Position numbers and translations under genes: made by a program. A model generated the notes under the pieces. It was given only the letters and a program-made list of their open reading frames with translations, ran no database searches and was not told the DNA's origin. Below, piece after piece: positions 1-6,503 of a stretch of DNA of 9,433 bases. How positions within the stretch are numbered: the stretch's first letter is position 1; every line of letters begins with the position of its first letter. Location: assembly GCA_027061865.1 (NCBI GenBank), contig JAMOVZ010000240.1, positions 1-9,433 on the forward strand, given 5' to 3'. The DNA comes from Desulfobacterales bacterium. Lineage in GTDB: Bacteria > Desulfobacterota > DSM-4660 > Desulfatiglandales > Desulfatiglandaceae.

Positions 1-239
1 AAGAGAGGATTCAGGTCTTTCAAGGCGTGGTCTTGCGCAAGCGCAAGGGCACTACCGGGGCCACCTTCACGGTGAGGAAGGTAAGCTATGGCATCGGGGT
101 CGAGAGGGTGTTTCCACTCCACTCTCCTACCATTGAAAAGATCGAGGTAGTGAGCAGGGGAAGGGTGAGGCGTTCTCGTCTTTATTATCTGCGCGGCCTG
201 AGAGGCAAGGCTGCCAAGATTAAAGAAAAGAGGACTTGA
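1..239 (+). CDS. rplS: 50S ribosomal protein L19, C-terminal part (5' end outside the window)
   Basis: L19 is a structural protein of the large ribosomal subunit, lying at the 30S-50S interface. The reading frame is open from the window edge (first whole codon at base 3) and gives about 78 residues to the TGA at 237-239. Recognisable family segments are ERIQVFQGVV near the start, TFTVRKVSYGIGVERVFPLHSP in the middle, and the basic ending YYLRGLRGKAAKIKEKR. The full family is about 115 residues, so roughly the last two thirds are present. The next gene, rnhB, begins at or within a few codons of this stop, the usual trmD-rplS-rnhB arrangement. The identification is secure; only the missing 5' end is unknown. 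Confidence 0.97.
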   Translation, partial: ERIQVFQGVVLRKRKGTTGATFTVRKVSYGIGVERVFPLHSPTIEKIEVVSRGRVRRSRLYYLRGLRGKAAKIKEKRT

Positions 240-901
240 GCAACTCGTCCGAAAACTTGGCCCTTTTCCCTGGTCTGAGCAATCCAGCGCTTGGCAATCC
301 GTTTTACTACGAGTCTCTGGCCCTTAGGGATGGGTTCCAGAAAATAGCTGGTGTTGATGAAGTGGGCCGCGGGCCGCTTGCAGGCCCTGTGGTGGCAGCA
401 GCAGTAATCCTGCCTGGCAGGCTGGATCCGAAATGGGCTGAAAAGATCAAGGACTCGAAACAGATGAGCCCCAGGGCGAGGGAAGAGGTCTTTGGCTGGA
501 TAATAAGGCATGCTGAGGCCTTCAGTGTTGGAGTGGTTTCACGTGAAGAGATTGACCGAGGCAATATCCTGGCTGCCAGCCTTGAGGCCATGAGGCGAGC
601 TGTTAAGACATTGGAGCCGCCTCCTGATTATCTGCTTGTGGACGGCCTTCATTCCGTTCCCTTAAATATCCCCCAGCGCTGCCTAAAAAAAGGAGACCAA
701 AAGAGCAAATCCATATCCGCCGCCTCTGTGGTGGCCAAGGTTTACCGGGACCGGATAATGAAGGCCTTTCATGAGATGTATCCCTGCTACCACTTTGACA
801 AAAACAAAGGCTACGGCACCCGGCAACACCTCCAGGCCCTGCACCTTTACGGGCCCTGCCCCATACACAGGCATAGTTTCAAAGGAGTAGGAGGGAAGTG
901 A
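236..901 (+). CDS. rnhB: Ribonuclease HII
   Basis: Type 2 RNase H cuts the RNA strand of RNA-DNA hybrids and starts removal of ribonucleotides misincorporated in DNA. Counted from the TTG at 236, the four metal-binding acidic residues are visible: D41 and E42 in GVDEVGRGPLAG, D136 in LLVDG, and D172 in SVVAKVYRDR. The later YHFDKNKGYGT segment is also typical. Length is 221 residues, near the family norm of about 200, with roughly 35 extra residues before the catalytic core. The start is uncertain. The TTG at 236 overlaps the rplS stop, but its purine-rich GAGG lies only 2 bases upstream; no ATG or GTG occurs in frame before the core, and TTG at 257 is an alternative. The gene ends in a 4-base overlap with the next one. 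Confidence 0.95.
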   Translation: MSNSSENLALFPGLSNPALGNPFYYESLALRDGFQKIAGVDEVGRGPLAGPVVAAAVILPGRLDPKWAEKIKDSKQMSPRAREEVFGWIIRHAEAFSVGVVSREEIDRGNILAASLEAMRRAVKTLEPPPDYLLVDGLHSVPLNIPQRCLKKGDQKSKSISAASVVAKVYRDRIMKAFHEMYPCYHFDKNKGYGTRQHLQALHLYGPCPIHRHSFKGVGGK

Positions 902-1266
902 CCTTTAGGAGGCAGCAGCTTGGCAAGCGGGGTGAAGATATAGCCAAAGAGGCTGTAACAGAGATGGGCTATGAGATGGTGGCCCGGAATTACCGGTGTC
1001 CTTTAGGCGAGGTGGACCTCATAGCCAGAGACGGCGACACCTTGGTGTTTATTGAGATAAAGACCAGGAGGGGAAAGGGCCTGGCCGGGGCGAAGGAGGC
1101 CGTGGGCCCTAGAAAGAGGCGTCAGTTGTCAAAAGTGGCCCTTTACTATATGAAAAAGGAAGGGTTTTTGGGGCAAAAGGCCAGATTTGATGTGGTGGCA
1201 GTGGGCCTAGAAGGCGGACGTGCGCGCCTTGAAGTGATAAAGGACGCCTTTGAGCTGGCATTGTAG
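898..1266 (+). CDS. yraN: YraN/UPF0102 family nuclease-like protein
   Basis: This 122-residue protein belongs to the UPF0102 (YraN) family, which has the Holliday-junction-resolvase/restriction-endonuclease fold. Its cellular role is not well established. The family signature is clear: an N-terminal GKRGEDIAKEA helix, RNYRCPLGEVDLIARDGDTLVFIE and then IKTRR, which supplies the acidic and lysine residues of a PD-(D/E)xK-like metal site. Length is typical (about 115-130). It starts with GTG at 898, overlapping the rnhB stop by 4 bases, with a GGAGGG ribosome-binding site a few bases upstream, so translation is probably coupled. Placement between rnhB and rsmI is a common bacterial arrangement. 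The family call is firm; the catalytic activity is inferred. Confidence 0.93.
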   Translation: MTFRRQQLGKRGEDIAKEAVTEMGYEMVARNYRCPLGEVDLIARDGDTLVFIEIKTRRGKGLAGAKEAVGPRKRRQLSKVALYYMKKEGFLGQKARFDVVAVGLEGGRARLEVIKDAFELAL

Positions 1267-1294
1267 CCTTCCTAGGTTTGGAGGGCCTCGGGCG

Positions 1295-2158
1295 ATGAGC
1301 GCTAAAGGTGATTGTGGGGTGCTCTATGTGGTTGCAACTCCGATTGGGAACCTGGAGGATATTACCCTAAGGGCCCTTCGAATCCTCAAAGAAGCCAACA
1401 TAATTGCTGCAGAAAATGTAGAACGCACCCGTGGCCTTTGCCGTCATTACGGAATTGAGACCCGTGTGGTTAGGTTCAACCAGCACAACTGGAGGAAGAG
1501 GGCTCCCCAGCTATTACATGCCTTGAGTTCGGGGGAAGTTGTGGCCCTGGTTTCAGATGCTGGGACCCCTGGTGTTTCGGACCCAGGCGGCATGCTTGTC
1601 TCCCAGGCACTGGAGATGGGCTTAAAGGTGGTGCCCATACCAGGGCCGAGTGCAGTCGCTGCAGCGCTTTCGGTATCTGGCCTCCCTTCGGGCGGGTTTG
1701 TTTTTCTGGGGTTTCTCCCTTCAAAAAGGGGCGCACGAAAAAGAGAGCTTGAGCGGTGGGCGAAAGAGCCTCTGCCATTGGTCATATTTGAAGCGCCGCA
1801 CAGATTATCCCAGACACTTCAAGACATGGCGGAGGTGATGGCTACACGATCTCTGGTGGTGCTCAGAGAGATGACAAAGTTGTATGAGGAGATCAAAAGG
1901 GGCACGCCAGAGGATCTGTTGAGGGAACTGGGTGATAAGGGAATAAAAGGTGAGGTCACAATAGTTGTTGGTGGCCTTAAGGAGGCACCTGCTCCTGAGA
2001 TGGGCCCAGAGCTCACCGGGGAGATGCACAGGCTCTTGGTGAGTGAAGGAAAAGGTGTAAAGGAGGTGGCGGAGCTCGTTTCCAGGCAAAAGGGGCTGCC
2101 CTACAGACAGGTCTATAAGCTTTGTTTAGAGGTTAAGAGGGCTGGAGAGAAAGGATAG
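1295..2158 (+). CDS. rsmI: 16S rRNA (cytidine1402-2'-O)-methyltransferase RsmI
   Basis: RsmI uses S-adenosylmethionine to methylate the 2'-hydroxyl of C1402 in 16S rRNA at the decoding centre. The protein (287 residues from ATG 1295) is a tetrapyrrole-methylase-fold enzyme. It shows LYVVATPIGNLEDITLRAL at the N terminus, VALVSDAGTPGVSDPG in the middle and VVPIPGPSAVAAALSVSGLPS after it, all hallmarks of this family. Length fits the usual 275-290. An in-frame TTG at 1250 lies inside the end of yraN and would add 15 atypical residues. ATG 1295 is preferred because GGAGG stands about 10 bases upstream and the family sequence begins soon after it. The stop is only 2 bases before ptsH. Confidence 0.96.
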   Translation: MSAKGDCGVLYVVATPIGNLEDITLRALRILKEANIIAAENVERTRGLCRHYGIETRVVRFNQHNWRKRAPQLLHALSSGEVVALVSDAGTPGVSDPGGMLVSQALEMGLKVVPIPGPSAVAAALSVSGLPSGGFVFLGFLPSKRGARKRELERWAKEPLPLVIFEAPHRLSQTLQDMAEVMATRSLVVLREMTKLYEEIKRGTPEDLLRELGDKGIKGEVTIVVGGLKEAPAPEMGPELTGEMHRLLVSEGKGVKEVAELVSRQKGLPYRQVYKLCLEVKRAGEKG

Positions 2159-2160
2159 CA

Positions 2161-2439
2161 GTGGACAGCGTCTATACAAAGACCCTTCGTATATCAAACA
2201 ATCTTGGGCTGCATGCAAGGGCTGCTGCAAAGATAGTGGATCTGGCCAAAAAGTATGAGGCCAAACTTTATCTGAGGAAAGATGACCAGGAAGTGGATGG
2301 CGGTTCAATCCTTTCCCTTTTGACTCTTTGCTGCCCAAAGGGAACCGAGGTTGAGATCAGGGCAGAGGGGCCCGAGGCCCATGAATTGATGGAAGAGCTA
2401 GAGAGGCTTTTTGAGTATAGATTTGGAGAAGAAAAATGA
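2161..2439 (+). CDS. ptsH: HPr-type phosphocarrier protein
   Basis: HPr accepts phosphate from Enzyme I and passes it to EII proteins or to regulatory targets in the cytoplasm. The 92-residue product has the active-site segment NNLGLHARAAAKIV with the phosphorylatable histidine at H18 (His15 in E. coli numbering), followed by the conserved arginine R20. The residue after A21 is alanine, where classical HPr has HARPA. The second segment, EVDGGSILSLLTL, puts a serine (S49) at the place of the regulatory Ser46 of HPr proteins that are targets of HPr kinase. It starts with GTG at 2161, with an AAAGGA site upstream, and overlaps ptsI by 4 bases (ATGA). No EII gene is seen, so the phosphate acceptor is unknown and may be regulatory. 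Confidence 0.94.
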   Translation: MDSVYTKTLRISNNLGLHARAAAKIVDLAKKYEAKLYLRKDDQEVDGGSILSLLTLCCPKGTEVEIRAEGPEAHELMEELERLFEYRFGEEK

Positions 2440-4241
2440 AATCAGGTGAGGGATCAGCCCCCAGGATATTAAAAGGCATACCGGTTTCCTCCGGCGTGGT
2501 AATTGGCAAAGCCCATGTGGTGGAGACCTCTCAGCTCAAGATTGTCTACCAGTACCTCCTGGATGAAAAACATGTGGAAATGGAAGTGGAAAGATTCATG
2601 GATGCCCTCCACACCACTGGAGAGCAACTGAAAAAATTAAAAGATAGCATGCCGGAGCCCATCAAGTCCCATGGATTCATTATAGACACCCATTTGATGA
2701 TCCTCCAAGATTCCATGCTCCGGGAGGGCACAGTGGAAAAGATCCGCAAAGAACAGATCAATGCTGAATGGGCACTCAAAAAATCTTTGCGGGAAATAAG
2801 GCGGCTGTTCGAGGAGATAGACGACCCTTACATCCGGGGCCGGATAGATGACGTGGAAGATGTGGCAGACCGTATTATGAGGAACTTGGCGGGCCAGGAA
2901 GCCCCTCCCCTTGGAGACATCACTCAGCGGGTGATCGTGGTCGCCCACAAGCTCTCCCCTGCCGATACCTCTGAGATGGATGTTACTAAGGTGATGGGTT
3001 TTATCACCGATATGGGTGGCCGCACATCTCACACTGCCATTATGGCCCAAGCCTTAAAGATCCCTGCGGTGGTGGGCCTTGAGACCGCCACTCAGTTTGT
3101 GGAGGATGGAGACCTCCTCATTGTGGACGGCACTGCGGGAGAGGTAGTAATCAATCCCGATGACAGCGATATAATACGGTTCCAAGAAAGGCAGGTTTTG
3201 TATCAAGAAAAGGAAAGCCTGATCGCCAAAAGCTCCCAGGCACCTGCCATCACCAAAGACGGCTACCGAATAACAGTGAGGGCAAACATTGAATTCCTGG
3301 AGGAGGTAGGCACAGTAAAGGAATATGGAGGGGAGGGCATCGGGCTTTACAGGACTGAGTTCCTGTACCTGAAATCCAGGGGGCTGCCCTCAGAAGAGGA
3401 GCTGTTTCTGGACTACAAGGAGGCCGTTGAACAAGTGGCTCCAGATCCCGTGGCCATACGCACCTTGGATCTTGGAGGCGAAAAGCTCACCTCTGTGCCG
3501 GGCTCTCTCAATGAGGCGAACCCGGCATTGGGTTTAAGAGGCATAAGGCTGTGTCTGAAGGAACGGGACATGTTCCGCACCCAGCTGAGGGCCATCTTGA
3601 GGGCAAGCGCCTTTGGGAAGGTGCGGATAATTTTCCCCATGATCTCGGGGGTCCAGGAGCTTATGGACGCCAAGGCATTTCTCAAGAGCATAATGGGAGA
3701 GCTTGACGAAGAGGGCCTTGGGTATGATCCATATCTGGAGGTGGGGATCATGATAGAGGTGCCCTCTGCGGTCACCATGGCGGAGGTGTTGGCAGAGCAT
3801 GTGGACTTTTTCAGTATTGGAACAAATGATTTGATCCAGTATGCATTGGCCATTGACAGGGTAAACGAGCATGTGGCCTACATGTACCAGCCTTTTCATC
3901 CCGCTATCCTCAGGATGATCCGAACAGTGGTCGAGGCAGGAGATCAATGCGGGGGACGGGTCTCGCTTTGTGGGGAGATGGCATCGGACCCTCTCTGCAC
4001 CGGGCTGCTTCTGGGATTGGGTATTACAGAGCTGAGTATAAATGCGCGCACTATTCCAGTCATTAAAGAGCTTATTCGTTCTATTTCTATTGAAGAGGCC
4101 AGAAAAGACCTCCATGAAGTGATGAAGCTTCCCACGGCAAGGCAGGTGCGGGAATATCTCTTGGAGAGAATGAATCCTATTATTGAAAAGCTGGGCATAA
4201 ATGAATCCTTCCTGAATACAACTCAGGTTCCAATGGGGTGA
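2436..4241 (+). CDS. ptsI: Phosphoenolpyruvate-protein phosphotransferase (PTS Enzyme I)
   Basis: Enzyme I autophosphorylates from phosphoenolpyruvate and donates the phosphate to HPr. The 601-residue protein has the full architecture. An N-terminal HPr-binding/swivelling region carries GGRTSHTAIMAQALKIPAVVG, with the phosphohistidine at H199. A C-terminal PEP-binding barrel follows, with RTLDLGGEK, the FSIGTNDLIQYALAIDR signature and CGEMASDP containing the catalytic C512. There is no N-terminal GAF domain, so this is not the PtsP form of the nitrogen PTS. Length is slightly above the E. coli enzyme (575). The start ATG overlaps the ptsH stop, so the pair is translationally coupled. smpB follows 3 bases after the stop. 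Confidence 0.97.
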   Translation: MKSGEGSAPRILKGIPVSSGVVIGKAHVVETSQLKIVYQYLLDEKHVEMEVERFMDALHTTGEQLKKLKDSMPEPIKSHGFIIDTHLMILQDSMLREGTVEKIRKEQINAEWALKKSLREIRRLFEEIDDPYIRGRIDDVEDVADRIMRNLAGQEAPPLGDITQRVIVVAHKLSPADTSEMDVTKVMGFITDMGGRTSHTAIMAQALKIPAVVGLETATQFVEDGDLLIVDGTAGEVVINPDDSDIIRFQERQVLYQEKESLIAKSSQAPAITKDGYRITVRANIEFLEEVGTVKEYGGEGIGLYRTEFLYLKSRGLPSEEELFLDYKEAVEQVAPDPVAIRTLDLGGEKLTSVPGSLNEANPALGLRGIRLCLKERDMFRTQLRAILRASAFGKVRIIFPMISGVQELMDAKAFLKSIMGELDEEGLGYDPYLEVGIMIEVPSAVTMAEVLAEHVDFFSIGTNDLIQYALAIDRVNEHVAYMYQPFHPAILRMIRTVVEAGDQCGGRVSLCGEMASDPLCTGLLLGLGITELSINARTIPVIKELIRSISIEEARKDLHEVMKLPTARQVREYLLERMNPIIEKLGINESFLNTTQVPMG

Positions 4242-4244
4242 AAG

Positions 4245-4703
4245 ATGGCACAAAGAGTGGTCTGCCAAAACCGAAAGGCCGCCCACGATTATCACATTGA
4301 AGATACCCTGGAGGCTGGCATTGTGCTGCTGGGCCCCGAGGTCAAGTCCTTGAGGGAGGGACGGGCCAGCCTCGTGGACAGCTACGCCAAGATAAAGAAG
4401 GGGGAGGTGTACCTCTACAACATGCACATAAGCCCTTACTCCCATTCGGGCCACGAAAGGCTGGATCCTGTGAGGGTGCGGAAACTGCTCCTGAACAAGC
4501 GAGAGATAAAACGCTTGATTGGAAAAACAGAGGAAAAGGGCTATACCCTAATTCCCACCAAGGTTTATTTTTCCCCTAAGGGATGGGCAAAGGTGGAGCT
4601 GGCCGTCGCAAAGGGCAAGCGCAAGTATGACAAGCGCCGGGCGCTCAAGGAAAAGCAGCTCAGGCGCGAGATGGAGCAAGCCAAAAAGCATAGATATAGC
4701 TAG
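4245..4703 (+). CDS. smpB: SsrA-binding protein SmpB
   Basis: SmpB binds tmRNA and delivers it to ribosomes stalled on broken mRNA, the trans-translation rescue pathway. The 152-residue protein matches the family along its whole length: RKAAHDYHIEDTLEAGIVLLGPEVKSLR at the N terminus, then YNMHISPY, the HERLDPVRVRKLLLNKREI stretch and LIPTKVYFSPKGWAKVELAVAKGKRKYDKR. It ends in a basic tail, which in the family inserts into the mRNA channel. The ATG at 4245 follows the ptsI stop by 3 bases and GGGGTGAAAG lies just upstream. Its RNA partner, ssrA, is on the same strand 1.37 kb downstream. The last gene of the + strand run, it converges on the fmdB-like gene with a 12-base gap. Confidence 0.98.
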   Translation: MAQRVVCQNRKAAHDYHIEDTLEAGIVLLGPEVKSLREGRASLVDSYAKIKKGEVYLYNMHISPYSHSGHERLDPVRVRKLLLNKREIKRLIGKTEEKGYTLIPTKVYFSPKGWAKVELAVAKGKRKYDKRRALKEKQLRREMEQAKKHRYS

Positions 4704-4715
4704 CTGTAAGCAATG

Positions 4716-4961
4716 TTAATGCTTGCCGCAGCAGCTCCCTGGCCCTGTGCAACTTGGCCTCGGCCCGGTGGAAGCACAGCACCTGTCTGCGGGGCTGGAA
4801 GGAATACCTCCATCATTGCGCAATGTGGCGTGTGCGGAGATCAATTTTTTCAGATTCCTACCCCCACATTCCGAGCAAGTAACAAGGTCTGCTTCCTGGG
4901 CCTTCACCAACAACTCGGTTATTGTTCCACAATCCTTGCATTCGAATTCAAAAATCGGCAT
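4716..4961 (-). CDS. FmdB-family zinc ribbon protein
   Basis: This 81-residue protein begins MPIFEFECKDCG and carries two CxxC knuckles, C8/C11 and C29/C32, the standard FmdB-type zinc ribbon (putative regulatory protein family, molecular role unproven). After the ribbon, the tail contains ...DRCCAST..., PSCTG and GSCCGKH, five more cysteines in the last 25 residues. Such Cys/His-rich tails occur in some FmdB relatives and suggest extra metal binding. The ATG at 4961 is preceded by TAGGGTAGG. It lies 16 bases downstream of the IscU-like gene and is the last gene of that minus-strand set. The family call is firm; a regulatory or metal-handling role is inference. Confidence 0.88.
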   Translation of the reverse strand: MPIFEFECKDCGTITELLVKAQEADLVTCSECGGRNLKKLISAHATLRNDGGIPSSPADRCCASTGPRPSCTGPGSCCGKH

Positions 4962-4977
4962 AAACCTACCCTATTAG

Positions 4978-5418
4978 TTAGTGTTTTGGGATTTTTCGTG
5001 GGCCTTCAGCGGCCTTTTCCTTATGCTCGCGAATTGCCTTCTTAAGAGTCATTAATGCCAGTTTAGCACAGTGAAGTTTTTGATCAGGCAACTTTTCCAC
5101 TTGTTTGTAAAGGGCTTCTAAATCTATGGCCTCGGCCTCCTCCAGCCTTTTTCCTTTGGCAAGCTCTACCACTGCGCATGCAGAGGCCATAGCGCCAGGA
5201 CAGCCGAGCACCTCTATCTTGGCATCCTGGATCTTGTTCCCATTTAATTTAAGCGAGATTTTCATAGTGTCGCCGCAAGGCCCTTTAAGTGTAGTCACTT
5301 GATCTGGATCTGCAAGTGTCCCAAGCTGTTCACCCTTGAGCACATAGTCAATGGCCTTCTCAGAATAGCCCGCCTCAGCCATCATGCCACGGATATCTTC
5401 TTGAGCCCCACTACTCAT
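4978..5418 (-). CDS. IscU/NifU-N-like iron-sulfur cluster assembly scaffold
   Basis: Proteins of this fold assemble Fe-S clusters on three conserved cysteines and pass them to apoproteins. In this 146-residue product the ligand set is intact: C48 and D50 in GPCGDTMKIS, C73 in EVLGCPGAMASAC, and H116/C117 in QKLHCAKLALMTLKKAI. The order and approximate spacing follow E. coli IscU (C37, D39, C63, H105, C106). There are about ten extra N-terminal residues, and an additional C81 lies close to C73. A strong AAGGAGG stands about 7 bases before ATG 5418. No cysteine desulfurase, IscA or HscA/B lies beside it, so its sulfur donor is not visible here. It lies between a NifX-like gene (23 bases upstream) and the FmdB-like gene, probably in one operon. 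Confidence 0.88.
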   Translation of the reverse strand: MSSGAQEDIRGMMAEAGYSEKAIDYVLKGEQLGTLADPDQVTTLKGPCGDTMKISLKLNGNKIQDAKIEVLGCPGAMASACAVVELAKGKRLEEAEAIDLEALYKQVEKLPDQKLHCAKLALMTLKKAIREHKEKAAEGPRKIPKH

Positions 5419-5441
5419 GATTCAACCTCCTTGCCCACGTA

Positions 5442-5825
5442 TCAATGATGGTGATCACCAGCGCAGACCTGATCATCGCTCAAGAGAGGCAACTTGCCTT
5501 GAAGCAACGTTTCCACCGCATCTCTAACCCGAGGCGCATTTCCACCAAAATAGATTTGGATTTGGCTCTGTCGCAAACCCGCTAACGGCCCCCTCCCAAT
5601 GCCGCCCACGATCACGGCCTCCACCCCTTTTTGGGCCAAGGTGTTGACTGTAAGCATACACCCTCCTTGCATGTGAGGAGGGTTGGGAAGGGTCGTTACA
5701 CTCTCAATATTTCCATCTTTGACATCCACTATGGTAAAGACCTCACAGTGGCCGAAATGATCGGATCTTTCAGAATCAAGCCCTCCGGGTGCAACTGAGG
5801 GAACTGCAATCCTGCCCTGTTTCAT
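5442..5825 (-). CDS. NifX/NifB-C-terminal-like (dinitrogenase iron-molybdenum cofactor family) protein
   Basis: This 127-residue protein matches the NifX/NafY/NifB-C-terminal fold, whose nitrogenase members bind FeMo-cofactor or its precursors. Visible features are the start RIAVPSVAPGGLDSERSDHFGHC (conserved SDHFG at 21-25, then H26 and C27), a PHMQGGCM loop with H51 and C56, and GVEAVIVGGIGRGPLAGL. The tail is CAGDHHH, a likely metal-binding ending. The ATG at 5825 has GGGAGGTT just upstream. No nif gene is present, so this belongs with the stand-alone members common in sulfate reducers and methanogens, usually of unproven role. The upstream region shows only weak promoter candidates on the minus strand, such as TTGATT-N17-TAGAAG at 5917-5889. 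Confidence 0.88.
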   Translation of the reverse strand: MKQGRIAVPSVAPGGLDSERSDHFGHCEVFTIVDVKDGNIESVTTLPNPPHMQGGCMLTVNTLAQKGVEAVIVGGIGRGPLAGLRQSQIQIYFGGNAPRVRDAVETLLQGKLPLLSDDQVCAGDHHH

Positions 5826-6020
5826 TGATAACCTCCCAAAAAGATATATTCACCGAACTTAAGTACTCCTCAAAAAGCGCGAAAAAGTCTTCTAACCCAA
5901 ATATGCTTCAAAATCAAGCCCTTTTACCCTTGACCTCTCCGGTCATCCTGCCTAAGAGATGCGTGGATCTTTTTCCGGGAAATGGAGTTAGTGCGGGCCA
6001 TATTAAATAAACTGGATTGA
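5826..6020. other. Divergent intergenic region between the NifX-like gene and the ssrA promoter
   Basis: This stretch separates the minus-strand Fe-S/metal operon from ssrA. It must hold the promoter of the minus-strand genes, but no candidate is convincing. It contains a perfect 5-base inverted repeat, TGACC at 5931-5935 and GGTCA at 5941-5945, separated by 5 bases, which could be an operator half-site pair or a chance hairpin. A small open frame across it (5789-6010, + strand) has no recognisable product and runs over the start of the NifX-like gene, so it is not called. Confidence 0.4.
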
Positions 6021-6049
6021 TTGACTTATGGGGTATTATGGATTATATT
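6021..6049 (+). promoter_or_regulatory. Probable sigma70-type promoter of ssrA
   Basis: TTGACT at 6021-6026 (5 of 6 to the -35 consensus) and TATATT at 6044-6049 (5 of 6 to the -10 consensus) are separated by exactly 17 bases. Transcription would begin near 6056. This leaves a leader of about 17 bases before the mature tmRNA 5' end at 6073, consistent with 5' trimming by RNase P, as known for tmRNA. The surrounding sequence is AT-rich compared with the flanking genes. Confidence 0.7.
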
Positions 6050-6072
6050 TAATATGTGTTCATTGAGAATTT

Positions 6073-6428
6073 GGGGGCGAACTGGCTTCGACGGGGGTAG
6101 TGAAGCTTAGGCTGCATACCGAGGTTCCGCCTGCTCGTAAAACAGGTGGGTTAAACATAGACGCAGACGACTATGCTTACGCCCTGGCCGCATAATTGAC
6201 GGCCAGCGTCCCTTTGGTCCTTGCCTGCGGGACCAAAAGGGGCGTCGGTTAGCAGGCTAGCCAATCCGACGCACCTGTGAGTCGGTGCGGCGAAAGGCTT
6301 CACAGGTTAGCCCTTTGGCTGCCTTGCCCGATAGGCCCCAAAGGGCGAACAAGATTTATCGGGCTATGTATGTAGACGCCTAAGTGGAATGCTTCCGGAC
6401 GCGGGTTCGATTCCCGCCGCCTCCACCA
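6073..6428 (+). ncRNA. ssrA: tmRNA (transfer-messenger RNA)
   Basis: tmRNA, with SmpB, rescues stalled ribosomes and tags the nascent chain for proteolysis. The tRNA-like part is complete: 5' GGGGGCG at 6073-6079 pairs with CGCCTCC at 6418-6424 (one G-T), followed by discriminator A and an encoded CCA at 6426-6428. The T arm is GCGGG/TTCGATT/CCCGC at 6401-6417, and the family motif GGCTTCGACG follows the acceptor strand. The message part reads GCA at 6163 through the TAA at 6193-6195, encoding ADDYAYALAA, so the full tag is (A)ADDYAYALAA. The stop lies in a CTGGCC/GGCCAG hairpin (6184-6206), and later stems around 6209-6312 fit the downstream pseudoknots. The 356-base length is normal for the uninterrupted, one-piece form. 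Confidence 0.97.
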
Positions 6429-6451
6429 TTTTATTTTTTATATTGAGCAAG

Positions 6452-6482
6452 AGGCCCTGGCAAAAAGCTGAGGGCCTTTTTT
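6452..6482 (+). terminator. Rho-independent terminator downstream of ssrA
   Basis: AGGCCCT at 6452-6458 pairs with AGGGCCT at 6471-6477. The loop can be shortened by an inner GC/GC pairing around AAAAA. The stem is followed by a run of six T (6477-6482). It stands 24 bases after the tmRNA CCA end and 22 bases before the convergent msrAB stop. Read on the minus strand the hairpin is not followed by a T run, so it mainly serves ssrA. Confidence 0.85.
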
Positions 6483-6503
6483 GTGGCCTGATGGAATTTT
6501 TAT

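Noticed and set aside
1250..1294. TTG 1250 as the rsmI start, giving a 15-residue extension
   Set aside because: The extension overlaps yraN, is unlike the family, and ATG 1295 has a GGAGG at good spacing.
3534..4454. Long minus-strand open frame (306 codons) across ptsI and smpB
   Set aside because: It is antisense to two certain genes in full reading frames, and its translation is low-complexity and unlike any family; it is a shadow.
4708..4724. AAGCA-N7-TGCTT hairpin between smpB and the fmdB-like gene as a bidirectional terminator
   Set aside because: The stem is only five to seven weak pairs, overlaps the fmdB-like stop codon and has no T run on either strand.
5442..5825. Nitrogen fixation locus suggested by the NifX/NifB-like protein
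   Set aside because: No nitrogenase structural or NifB radical-SAM gene is present; stand-alone members of this family are common in anaerobes that do not fix nitrogen.
5789..6010. 73-residue open frame between the NifX-like gene and ssrA
   Set aside because: It overlaps the start and ribosome site of the NifX-like gene on the other strand, and its product is not recognisable.
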